DNA from: Chondrus crispus
Lineage: Eukaryota > Rhodophyta > Florideophyceae > Gigartinales > Gigartinaceae
Assembly (NCBI RefSeq): GCF_000350225.1
Contig: NW_005178956.1
Span: 53,887 to 117,886, forward strand
DNA: 64,000 nucleotides
Direction: 5' to 3'
The position numbers and the translations under genes are program-made. Below the pieces are notes generated by a model that saw only the letters and a program-made list of their open reading frames with translations, did no database searches and was not told the origin of the DNA. Positions 39,230 to 48,791 of this stretch are shown here, in pieces (within the stretch, counting starts at the first letter, position 1; the number at the start of each line of letters is the position of its first letter).

Positions 39230-40541
39230 GGCCCTCAACCGTCTCGTTCGGCTACATTCAACCGCTCCGTTACGGTTAAATTAGTCCCCTGTGGTTCGAG
39301 ACCAAGGGGACGTTCGGAAGCCAAGCCGTATTTGACTCCCAAACGCCACGGACGCGAGACGAAGGAACCAGATGGTACGGACTGTCTGAATGGGGAGTGA
39401 TCCCCGTTAGGGCCAATGTGACCCGAGCCGGACGACAGAGCGCGCCAGGAAGCCAATAGCCCCCTTTTCGAACCAAGGGGCCAAACGCACGGCCACAGCA
39501 CATGCCACGGTCGGAACCCGTGCACACGAGAACACCACGGAAGGGCACATCGCCACCTAAGTGCAATCCACGACCACTGCAACACGCCCGTGCGCAGAGA
39601 TTGTGCGGGTGTTCTTGAAATTGGAAGAAAATACGCCTGAGGGGCGTACAGTACGCCGTTCGTACGCCCAGCGCACGCGCTGGCCACAGTGGCAATCCGC
39701 CACCACCCTCGAGAAAATTAACGGAAAACATGCGCACGCCGCACTCACATCACGGACCGTGCGGTAAAATTTTGGCAAAAAAAGGTTTTCGCGGGAAAAC
39801 ATTTTTTGCAATTTTTTGGTGGTGATTTGGTCAAGGACTCAGGGCTCTGTCTGTTCCCGCACGCGCGCGCACGGGTACTGTACGCAACAAACGTCGTAGA
39901 CGCTGCGTACAGTAGGGGCCGGACGGACACTGACGGGAAAGCGAGGGGCGCGCACAAGGAGAGACGGACGTAGCGCGTGCATGCCCCCGCTCCCGAGGGT
40001 GAGGGGCGCACAGAACAAAACGTACGTCGCGCGCGTCCGGGCCCCCGCCTCCGAAGGCGAGGGCCGAAGGATAAGAGAAACGTCCGGGCCCTTGCCCCGG
40101 ACGGCGAGGGGCGACCGCAAGAAAAGACGAACGGCACACGCGCGGCGCCCCCGCCACCGATGGCGGGGGGGCGCGCGAAGAGAAAAACGTACGCCCACAC
40201 GTCGCACTCTCGCCCTAATGGCGAGGGACGCGAAGAAAGACAAGGACGCGCGCCCGCCTCCGCTGTATAACCTCCTCACCATGGCCCCCGCCAACCGAAG
40301 GCGAAGGGGACGTCGAGTAGAAGGGCGTTAGCTACGCGCAGCGAACCGTCTCTCGTTTGCCGTTGGTCGGTAAGGGGAACTGGCGGCGGGCTGCGGGTGG
40401 GGACCAAAACGGAAGGAGGTGGTACCACGAAAACGACTCTGCAGGAAGGCGATTTTTATTGTGGAAAGGCGCCAGGGCCCCCTCTGCTCGCCGACAAGGG
40501 GAGGAGGAAACCCCGCGCGGTTGACCTACACGCTGACAAGG
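39224..40541. other. Non-coding part of the gypsy-2 cargo with GC hairpin array 1
   Basis: No supported protein gene. Bases 39979-40320 hold about six GC-rich hairpins with stems like GCCCNCGCC/GGCGNGGGC separated by 50-70 bases of A-rich linker. Arginine-rich frames on both strands are by-products of this composition. The remainder (39235-39975) has no feature that I recognise. Confidence 0.5.
39979..40320. repeat. GC hairpin array 1 in gypsy-2
   Basis: Successive stem-loops on the plus strand, for example GCCCCCGCCTCCGAAGGCGA (about 40039), CCCTTGCC..GGCGAGGG (about 40090), CCCCCGCCA..TGGCGGGGG (about 40147) and CTCGCC..GGCGAG (about 40209). Stem sequence is conserved as pairs rather than as primary sequence, and linkers differ. 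Confidence 0.65.
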
Positions 40542-42308
40542 TCAGAGGCTCGGGTCATTCGGGGGCAAGCGAGCCCCCGAATCGTAACTGGCTTGAGGAT
40601 AGTACCCCGGGTGCCGGGGTAAGCCGGTTGCCATGTCCGCCAGGGTAGGCATGGCGACCCGTGTGGTATCCTCACCGCTCGCCCCGTCCCGAGACGGGCG
40701 AGGGTCGGGCTCGTACCCCGCATACGGGTCGCGGATGGTTACAGGAGCCGGAGGGTGGGGAACGTTGCCCGCAGGCGGCGGTACCGACTGCGACGACCGC
40801 AGTCGGTCGCGCTCGCGTCGATAGCGTTCGCGATCGAACACCGCCCGTTCGTAGGCCGCGGCTTGGCGCTCGGATGCCTCGCGCATGGACCGTAGCTCAC
40901 GGCCGACTTGCTGCAGTTCCGCGGAGCGCGTCGCTAGGTCGTCACGTAGATCGCGCGCTTCATCGCTTCGAGTGAGGAACCAGTCAGCCAGGGTATCGAC
41001 CAACCCGCCTACGGTCCAACCGCGTCGGCTGGCCACGCCTAACGCCCGTACTACCTTGGCGGACGCCGCCAGCTCTCCGTGGGGGAGAACCAGTTCGCGT
41101 ACGCGACGCCCTCGGGGCGTTTCCTGCCCCACCGCATCGAGCGGTGGGATGGGGAGGACAGTCGCTGCGGAGACAGGGTCCCCTACAGGAGCACGGCCGA
41201 CGACCGACGTCGGCCGAAAGGGGTTCACAGCGGTGCCAACGGAGTCCACGGCCACGGCGTCGAGGTCCCTGTAACGTTTACGGCGCCCGCGCCGATGCTC
41301 AGACCCGACCCCTCCCCTCGGCTGCGCGTTGCCGGAGACCGACGGCACGAGGGGAGAGCGCGCCACGAAGGCGTCCGCCGTGGGATCGTACGTGAGATAG
41401 GAGCTGCGAGCTCCGGTCGTATAGTCCATCCACGAACGGTGGTTCCGAGGGGTGACTTCGCTGGCGCGGTCCATGAGGCTAATGGCATGGCCGAATGTCC
41501 AAGGGGCGTGACTGGACCCGTGTTCGGACGGATGCAGCGCGACGTCGGGAAGGCCCGACGCGACGCGCCTCAACAACGCAACCGTGGGGCCGGGCTGAAC
41601 GAACGCCCGCTTGTTCATGTAAACCTCCGACATGAAGGCGCAGCATACGGACCACGCCCACTCGCGCTCATAGTTGTAAGCGAGCCGCGAGTGGGCTGGA
41701 TGCTGTAGGTCGGCGCACGCGATGCCAAAATACTTCAGGATGGGAGGCAGAAGGGGGTGTACTCCTAGTGAAGGAAAGCTCTCCCGCACGCTCACGGGGA
41801 GAGCTGGAAAATCCCCGACTGTCAAGCCGGACGCAAAGGCAGCGGATGGGACGACCCGACCGTCCGCCTCGTCGTCTCTCCTGTAGGCGGACCAATCGTG
41901 GTGAGCGAAACCCACGGCATATAGCCGCATCAAGGAACACGAGGACTTTTCCGCCGCACCGCAGCGCGAAGGTCGCGCGCCGCTCCCTCGCCATCGGCGG
42001 CGAGGGCCGGCAAACATAAGGAACGTCGCTGTGCGTCGTCTCGCGCCGTGCCCTCGCCACCGGCGGCGAGGGCCGGCAAACATAAGGAACGTCGCTGTGC
42101 GTCGTCTCGCACCGTGCCCTCGCCATCGGCGGCGTGGGCCGGCAAACATAAGGGTCGTCGTCGTGCGCCGCGCCCTCGCCACGGACGGCGAGAGGTATCG
42201 AGAAGAACGCGCGCTGCGCGGCCTGGCCTCGCCCCTACGGCGAGAGGCACCATGGAGACAAACCGGCGCACGCCGTGCCCCGGCATGCCGGACGGTCCGT
42301 TCTGTCAC
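40542..42308 (-). CDS. Antisense gene L of the gypsy-2 cargo, unknown function
   Basis: Minus-strand frame of 588 codons between pol and the 3' LTR, antisense to the element. The first about 120 codons translate the GC hairpin repeats (three copies of an FAGPRRRWRG unit) and are unlikely to be protein. From about 41950 downward (EKSSCSLMRLYAVGFAHHDW) it is clearly related to antisense gene R. Shared blocks are GIHPLLPP/GVHPLLPP, HPAHSRLAYNY, EWAWSVCC, HPSEHGS, APWTFGHA and RGRRKRY (a possible nuclear localisation signal), then a Leu/Glu/Arg coiled coil (about residues 445-505) and a Pro/Tyr-rich tail. No known domain recognised. Conservation of protein blocks between copies indicates that this strand is the coding one. 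The N-terminal part present in copy R is missing. Confidence 0.6.
   Translation of the reverse strand: MTERTVRHAGARRAPVCLHGASRRRGEARPRSARSSRYLSPSVARARRTTTTLMFAGPRRRWRGHGARRRTATFLMFAGPRRRWRGHGARRRTATFLMFAGPRRRWRGSGARPSRCGAAEKSSCSLMRLYAVGFAHHDWSAYRRDDEADGRVVPSAAFASGLTVGDFPALPVSVRESFPSLGVHPLLPPILKYFGIACADLQHPAHSRLAYNYEREWAWSVCCAFMSEVYMNKRAFVQPGPTVALLRRVASGLPDVALHPSEHGSSHAPWTFGHAISLMDRASEVTPRNHRSWMDYTTGARSSYLTYDPTADAFVARSPLVPSVSGNAQPRGGVGSEHRRGRRKRYRDLDAVAVDSVGTAVNPFRPTSVVGRAPVGDPVSAATVLPIPPLDAVGQETPRGRRVRELVLPHGELAASAKVVRALGVASRRGWTVGGLVDTLADWFLTRSDEARDLRDDLATRSAELQQVGRELRSMREASERQAAAYERAVFDRERYRRERDRLRSSQSVPPPAGNVPHPPAPVTIRDPYAGYEPDPRPSRDGASGEDTTRVAMPTLADMATGLPRHPGYYPQASYDSGARLPPNDPSL
41985..42260. 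repeat. GC hairpin array 2 in gypsy-2
   Basis: Five hairpins of type CCCTCGCC-loop-GGCGAGGG at a spacing of about 65 bases; the first three also share their linkers (GGCCGGCAAACATAAGG), making a tandem repeat. It overlaps the artificial start of antisense gene L. Confidence 0.75.
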
Positions 42309-42677
42309 GAGTCCTGTCGGGCCGGCCCGCTTCGAAGATCGAGGACACCAATGACGACACGCCCTCTGTCCTGGAGTCTACGACGGACCTCGTCCCCTAT
42401 CTCCGGGAACGAGCCGTGAGCAGCCACGAATGAGGAGCTCACCGCGGACGCCTACGCCGCTCTCGGTCCACGACACACGGCGAGGGATCATCAGCGGAGC
42501 GTCGCCCGACCCTCCCGCGGCTCGAAGGAAGGCGGGAGAGGGGGCGCGCAAGCGCACGCATCAGCACGAGGACAATTGCGTTTACTGTGGCAAGAGGCCA
42601 AGACAGTCCTTACCCTACCTCTGTCTCTCTTATCGACGGAGGCCCGCGGCCGCGTAGTGGACTAGCCATCCGAGCGG
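42309..42677. other. Spacer between the antisense genes
   Basis: No gene seen. The right part (about 42570-42620, TTTACTGTGGCAAGAGGCC) resembles the sequence downstream of antisense gene L (about 40455-40480), so the duplication covers flanking DNA as well as the gene. Confidence 0.45.
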
Positions 42678-44996
42678 TTAGCGGTTAGCGTCATTCGGGG
42701 TCACGCGGGACCCCGATTCGTAGTAATGCGGAGGACAGTACCCCGGATACGGAGGGGCTTCGACGTCCACCTCCGTGAGGCTGGGCATCGCGAGGCGGAC
42801 GTCCTGGGCGTCAACGCGCGCCGTCTCGTCGCTAAGATCGTAGCCCCGAGACGAAGGAGGGTCGGTCCCGTAGTTCGCATACGGGTCGCGGACTACGCGC
42901 GCGATCGGACCGCGAAGAAAAGCACTCCCCGCTGGCGAGGGCATTGACCGAGACGCACGAAGACTATTGCGCTCGCGCCGGTAGCGCTCAAGGTCGTGCC
43001 GCGCGCGTTCGTACGCGGCCCGCAGGGACGACAACTCGTGATGTAACCGCTGTAGTTCCGCCGTCCTCGCCTCCAAGTCGCGACGAAGGCCCCGCGCCTC
43101 GTCGCTCCGAGCCAGAAACCAGGCCCCTAGGGTGCTGATAACCCCACCCACGGTCCACGAACGATGGATGGCCGCACCCAGAGCTCGCGTTAATTCGGGA
43201 ATGGCTGCCAGCTCCTCCTGGGGGAGTACGAGGGCGCGCACGACGCGCGCATGGGCAGGTTCTTGCCTCACTTAGTCAAGAGGCGGGACAGGGAGTACGA
43301 CTTGCGTGGGCGTGACGCCCTCTGAGGACCCGTGAGTATTGGAAAAGGGGGTCACAGGAAAGGGATTCGGGACGGAGCCAACGAGATCCGGGCCCACCGC
43401 ATCGAGGTCCTTGTAGCGCTTTCGTCGGCCACGTCGGCTTTCGGAACCGACGCCTCCCCTCTTCCCCGTATTCCCGACGACCGGGGGATTTGGGGAGGAG
43501 CGCGCGACAAAAGCATCACCGGTCGGTTCGTACGAGAGGTAGGAGCTCCGTGTCCCCGTGGTGTAGTCTAGCCACGCCCGATGGTGACGCGCGCTGACTT
43601 CCCCGGCGCGAGACATGAGCGCAACCGCGTGACCAAACGTCCACGGGACATGACCCGAGCCGTGCTCCGAAGGGTGACGGGCCACCTCGGGAAGAGTGGA
43701 CGCGACCCGCCCCACGAACGTGATGACTGGGCCCGGCTGGAGAAACACCCGCGCGTGCGCATGCACCTCAGCCATAAAGCCGCAGCACACGGACCACGCC
43801 CACTCGCGTCGGTAATTGTACGCGAGCCGTGAGTGGGCTGGGTGCTGCCGATCCGCGCAGGCATAACCGAAATGTTTCAACACGGGAGGCAGTAGCGGAT
43901 GTATGCCCAAGGAGGGAAAAGCGTCCACTACGTCGAGGGGGAGCGGGGGGAAATCCTCGGACGACAATCCGGACGCAAAAGACGCCGAACGAACGACACG
44001 GCCGTCAGTCTCATCCCTCCCCCGATACGCAGCCCAATCGTAATGAGCGAATCCCACTCCATGAAGGCGCATAAGGGAACAGGACGATTTCTGCAGAGCG
44101 ACCAACGGCTGTGTGTACGCGAACGGGCGAGGGGAGACGTACAGCGCTGACACTTCGGGTAGTAAGAATCGTCGCGGATCGAACTGCCCCGGACCGGCCA
44201 GGTACGAACCCATCCGGTCCACGTACGTCACCTCGGCGACACTGTACGCAAACGAACGATCGCCGGGCAACTCGTCGGGCAGCTAGTATCCGGAACCGCC
44301 GCCCTCTTCCATCAGCCGATTCAAGGACGCGGACGCCTCCTCGGCGCCACCAGTCTCGTAGACCTTCAGGACACGGGCTAAGTCCGGTCGAAGCCACGCC
44401 CGCGCCACCACCTCCTCGATAGCCACCCCCGAGCGACCCTGAAGCTGCCACGGGTACTGGAGGTCGCTGACGGGAAGCAGCGCTAGGTCTACCGATGGCG
44501 ACCCCAACCACTGGGTCGTGGACTCGCCCTCCCCCTTTCCCACGTCGGCAACAGCTGTTGCCCTGGGGTAGGGCGTGGCCGACCGTGCTGGGGACCGGCG
44601 AGTCGGACGAGCGGTTCCCTCCGAACCTAGGGCCGCTGGCACTGGCGCAGCAGCCGTGTCGCGCGCAATCGCGCCCGCTGTAGCAGGACGTACAGCACCA
44701 CCAGCGGACGACGCTTGGGCAGGCCGAAAAGACAGGACGGGTCTCCCGGAATCTGAGGCCGGGGTCACGAGCTCGACAGAGAGAGTAGACGACCGGCTCC
44801 TCGTCCTTTGAAAAGGCGGGCGTGTCGTAGTCTCTGCGACGCTCTCGGTACCGCCGGACGCCACGACGGTCGACGGCGACCCCGCCAATACCACAGGAGC
44901 AGAGGTCGCGGCCGGAGGTCCGGGCACGGCCGCCGCGACGACAAGCGGCGGCAACGGCAACGGCGGCGGAGATGGGCCCGGAGTTGGGTCGCCCAT
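42678..44996 (-). pseudogene. Antisense gene R of the gypsy-2 cargo, full length but with two in-frame stops
   Basis: One continuous minus-strand frame from the ATG at 44996 (MGDPTPG) to the stop at 42678, about 770 codons, broken only by TAG (44283-44285) and TAA (43272-43274). The N-terminal third is Pro/Ala/Ser-rich, followed by a helical segment (WQLQGRSGVAIEEVVARAW). The central domain parallels gene L (KSSCSLMRLHGVGFAHYDW, HPAHSRLAYNY, EWAWSVCCGFM, VPWTFGHAVALM, RGRRKRYKDLDAV), then comes a coiled coil (EARGLRRDLEARTAELQRL) and a Pro/Tyr-rich tail. Gene L is open where this copy has its TAA. The pattern fits a real gene that acquired two nonsense mutations. Function unknown; it could be a captured host gene or an element-encoded regulator. 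Confidence 0.6.
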
Positions 44997-45225
44997 GCCT
45001 ATACCAGGGGACGCGGAGAGTCGAGCGAAGAGGACGGTGCTGGACGAGCAAATGGGAGCGGCAGGGAAGCGAACAAGTGGAAAGCGGCGAGCCACACGGG
45101 CAAAGCGAGAGCAGCGACACGGGGAGTGAAGGGGGCACACGTCACCACGGAGGGACACGAGCGAGTGTGACCACCGTCGGGACAGGACAGGCGGAAGAGA
45201 AGGAACACGATCTACAAGCCCAGGA

Positions 45226-45256
45226 GTGAACGCGGACGTTCACCCTTGAGAGGGGG
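45226..45256 (+). repeat. Right boundary repeat of the cargo module and polypurine tract
   Basis: The 18-mer GTGAACGCGGACGTTCAC (45226-45243) repeats the end of pol. It is followed by CTTGAGAGGGGGG, the functional-looking polypurine tract a few bases before the 3' LTR (45261). Confidence 0.8.
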
Positions 45257-45260
45257 GTGA

Positions 45261-45861
45261 TGTGGTATAACCCCAAACGGAAGTTCGGAAATTAGATTAG
45301 GATTAGATCAGCGACAGTAAGGCACGAGCCTTACAGCTACGAGCGCACACACGTGTCCTCCACGTGTACGGGACGCGTACTACACGTGGACTGTCAGCCC
45401 CGAAGGCTGACAGCGTTACAGTGTCTGTCGACCGGCACTACTGTAGAGTTATGATAGGCTACAATGTACATTAAATATGAGCGGACCGCCGGCGGTGGAG
45501 GACGACAAGCACGGACTTGTCAAGGATCCTCTACCTTGGTCCGCCCGCTTACTTTTAGGTACTTCCGTCCGTTTTACCTAGGAGTCGCACCGCGCGCGGG
45601 TTGAGGACGCGCGTAGCACGCCCACGAGCCGGCTCCACCTCCGCCCGTCGGTACTGGATCGTCACCCAGTACCGCTCCGGGGCGTCGAGGCGTAGAACCG
45701 CTCGCGCGTGCGCGCGTCCTCCCCGATCCCGCTCTACCACCGCTACCTCGAGCCCGTGCTTGGTACCGTGGGTGGGCCGTGCTTCTGTCTTCCCGCCGAT
45801 CGGGGTCTTTCCGAACTGTCAGTACTCACCCCCCCTCGTCGTTGGGGGTGATTATACTACA
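45261..45861 (+). repeat. 3' LTR of gypsy-2
   Basis: Copy of 31284-31884, preceded by a polypurine tract and followed by the duplicated GAACT (45862-45866). Confidence 0.95.
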
Positions 45862-46982
45862 GAACTCTGAGAGATGTCTTCAATGAGTCATACTTTGAAC
45901 TCTATGAGGATCCTGAGCACGAAGATGAACCTCTGAGCGATTCAGACGTTCGTTTGATCAATAGGGACATTCAAACAATTCTGTATGACGTGAAAAAGGT
46001 TCAGAGCGGCACTCTGACGTTCACACTGTTGCGCCACAAGTGCCCAAACTTTTTGGTTAATCTCCGCCGTGACATTGAGAAGAAATGGGAGATAATGCAG
46101 ATGTGCATTGGGCAGTGGGGGGTTGACTGGGCTATTCAATCTGTTTTGCAACGTGATCGCAAGCATGAACCAAGGAGAGTTGGCAATGAAAGTTCAGAGG
46201 TGGCAGCGACGGTCAAGAAGAAGAAGAAGCGAGTACAGGCTGGAGATTCAGAAGATTCAATGCCCCGAAAGAAGGGCAACTCGCGGAGACACCAGCGCCC
46301 TATACCACCGCGTCTCGTGAATCATGACGAAAGAAGTTCTTTGCATGACGCGTACAGCAAAGATGAGGACTCCGACAAGTATGAATCAAATGCACGTCGA
46401 CACCTCTTACCCTCAGATGAAGAAGAAAACAGCGACCTAGATCTCCCCGGGGATTTTGGAAAATGTAGTGATGCGCCGGATGCTGGTGAATTGGGTAGGG
46501 AGCCGTACAGTATATCACGTGACCATCTCCATGACAAGGGCAAATCGAAAGCCAGGAAGACCACAAAGCATGTGCCTCATGATAGTCATGACGTCGAATC
46601 TGATGTTGACCGAAATAGATCGAGGGGAAAGAAGCGCAAAGTTACAGAGGAAGATGAACATGATTTCAAGGTGCAGGACATCTCACCAGTATCAAAGAAG
46701 CACCGAGAAGGCGTTTCCCCTGGTGAGCGTAAGGGCAAGAACATATCTTTCCGCAGGCAGCAATTGCGTCCGACACGCGCTACGAAAAAGAAGCAGACAT
46801 ATCGGAAGAACGGTCGTCGCAACCGGAAACCAGCGATGAGTTTTGATGATGATGGCAATACCAGTGGTGATGATAATGAACGTGAGACCGATGAGTCGGA
46901 GTACAGTGGATCTGATACAGATGAAGATGACAGTGCCGTAGACGAAGTTTCTTCTCCTGTCCCGAGAAGGAAAAAGGAGTGA
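45862..46982 (+). pseudogene. Companion ORF of Tnp2-B, C-terminal part
   Basis: Continues the frame of 31044-31283 after conceptual removal of gypsy-2. It begins with an acidic segment (ELYEDPEHEDEPLSDSD) and a predicted helical region (VRLINRDIQTILYDVKK, CPNFLVNLRRDIEKKWEIM, WGVDWAIQSVL). About 250 residues of alternating Lys/Arg clusters (VKKKKKRV, GKKRKV) and acidic Ser/Asp/Glu stretches follow, ending PRRKKE at 46982. The order resembles a chromatin- or DNA-associated nuclear protein. No domain recognised. No stop is present apart from the insertion, so Tnp2-B was disrupted while its genes were otherwise intact. Confidence 0.7.
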
Positions 46983-48791
46983 AGTACTGCATAGGTACAA
47001 TCGGTAATCACTCTGTTCAGGTTCTCACTCATATTTGCAACGTGCGTAATACCGTTAACCATGTCCTAGATGTTATCCCGTTTCTCCTTCGCTTTTCAAT
47101 GTTGAAAGGTTTCCTCCTCCGGGATAGTGACGGATGCGCCCGAGAACCACTCATGTTGCTGCCAGAATAGAATAAATGAAATTAGCTGGGGATGGAAATT
47201 AGCTGGGGATGGATTGCGCGCCAATCTGGAAGCAGGATAGGAGGTTCACGGGAATGCAAGGACCGCGCAAAAATTTCGTCATCGCCGTCGGTCTGAGATA
47301 ACGACACCTTGGTCATACACTGTGCAAAAGTGTCACAGTGCCACATGCACGTTGTGTATATCATTGGAATATTAAAAATTAAAAGGATATGCCGGAGGCC
47401 TTCGTCAGGTACACCCCGTTGCACACCATGTTAGGCAGAATATCAACTGTGTGTCATTGGTTGTTTCTGGATATCACCTGTATTTCTACCTTCAATTAGG
47501 TATTTGTAGACATGCATAGGTGTACATCATATGAAGATCTGGTGAAGACCTTACGTATATCATTGGGGATCTGGGGTGTATTTGATGTGTACCGTGTGGA
47601 TAGCGAAAACTTTCACTGGGCTCCGACGGGGGGGTTAAGGAAAGATGCTCGCCCCGGGAGGATAATGGTGGTAGAGACTTGTGAAGACATGAGCGCTCGA
47701 CGAGTGCGGGTTGGGCTTGTCTACGGGGATGTAACCGCGGTTCGCTGGGTTGTAAGGCCAATGCTCGACGAGCGTCTTCAGCACCTTGGGTATAATTCAA
47801 GGTCTTCGACGGGGGCTTGGTCAGCACTACCCGACAGGATCGTAACCGTGTAGCAACGCTACTACCGACGTGTTGCCCGATGGCTAAAACACCTACACCA
47901 GATCGGTCGCAACCAACTCCAGTGGAACCAACACAATTAAGGGAAAGATAGAGGTAGAGATAGAAAAGAATAGGAAAATAAAGGAAAAAGAAAAGGGAAC
48001 CCCGAGCACAAAGGATAACGTAATCTGTGGTAAAAGGGAGCGTCTTGGGAAAGACGGACTTCAACCAAGGCGATATTCAACTCTGGCAACTCGGGTTACC
48101 TTTACTGACTTGGTGGTCAGAGGGCTAAGGTATATATCGCCTCACCGGAGCCACTACAGTAGCTCGCGGCGCTACATCCTAGATCTAGTCTAGTGTCAGC
48201 AAAATTAATGCCAACTAATTAACTAAATAAAATAAAATAATTAAAAATTAAAACTGTGCAATTATTCACACGTGTGTCCCCCAACCCGGACTACATTTCA
48301 TATCCAAATATTTTCCTTTCTTTTCACCCCCCTTTTCAGGTGTGTATTGCACTACAGGAGGGTGATGAGCACGCTCTGAAAGCGGTGAGTACCTCGTTAA
48401 CCGAGGCCGATGAATTGCCGTGCTCCGGGGGCTAAGAAACCCAAACAAGAGAAAGGGAAAAAAGGGGGTCTGTCCACACCCGCGCCCGAGACGGGCAAGA
48501 CTCTCGCTCGCATATAGAGAACGAAGGGCGCGTGCTCGGCGAGGGAGACACCCACACAACTCACCTAATTGCCCGGGGTCAGGAGTCCGTCCCTGGCCAC
48601 GGTCGGAGGAGCACCTCCTCCAAAAAATTAACAGGAATAGTACCTTCAACAACAAAAAATTGGAAATTGAAAAAATATAATAATCGGACGTGTCGGGCCA
48701 AGGCGTCCGGAGGCCGTTCGACGGGTCGTGATGCGTGTTTCCATGAGCCCAGCGGCGGTTTCGCCCTTGGTTCATTGACCAGCCCGCCTAA
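46983..48791. other. Right flank of Tnp2-B and gypsy-3 boundary, no gene supported
   Basis: Contains AATAAA (47171-47176), a 17-bp tandem pair of GAAATTAGCTGGGGATG (47178-47211), a short inverted repeat CACTGTG...CACAGTG (47318-47340) and an AT-rich stretch (about 48200-48260). A purine-rich minus-strand tract (AAAAGGGGGGTGAAAAG, about 48317-48333) resembles a polypurine tract of a minus-strand retroelement, but I could not match an LTR pair. A 113-codon plus-strand frame (47512-47853) has no recognisable features. The right end of Tnp2-B should lie here. Confidence 0.4.
47178..47211. repeat. 17-bp tandem duplication
   Basis: GAAATTAGCTGGGGATG occurs twice in direct tandem, about 200 bases after the Tnp2-B companion ORF stop. 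Confidence 0.85.

Larger units (their letters stand above)
31284..45861 (+). mobile_element. 14.6-kb Ty3/gypsy retrotransposon gypsy-2 with antisense cargo
   Basis: 601-bp LTRs (31284-31884 and 45261-45861, both TG...CA) with a perfect 5-bp duplication GAACT (31279-31283, 45862-45866). Removal restores the frame of the interrupted Tnp2-B companion ORF. Order: LTR, primer site, gag, frameshift signal, pol with chromodomain, then about 6 kb carrying two antisense genes and hairpin arrays, then polypurine tract and LTR. The LTRs differ at a handful of sites (about 1% by eye). At 14,578 bp it is far longer than the roughly 5-8 kb expected of a gag-pol element, the excess being the antisense module. 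Confidence 0.95.

Noticed and set aside
41985..42260. CRISPR-like repeat array
   Set aside because: Repeats are imperfect GC hairpins with shared linkers inside a eukaryotic retroelement; no regular spacers and no cas genes.
47318..47340. CACTGTG...CACAGTG as the right end (CACTA-type terminus) of Tnp2-B
   Set aside because: No matching inverted copy was found at the left side (18360-19315), and no TSD could be shown.
47512..47853. 113-codon plus-strand frame and the overlapping 190-codon minus-strand frame
   Set aside because: No recognisable motif in either and no context; composition looks non-coding.
48290..48790. 3' LTR of gypsy-3
   Set aside because: A polypurine-like tract is present, but the sequence does not match the 440-bp LTR at 61551-61990.
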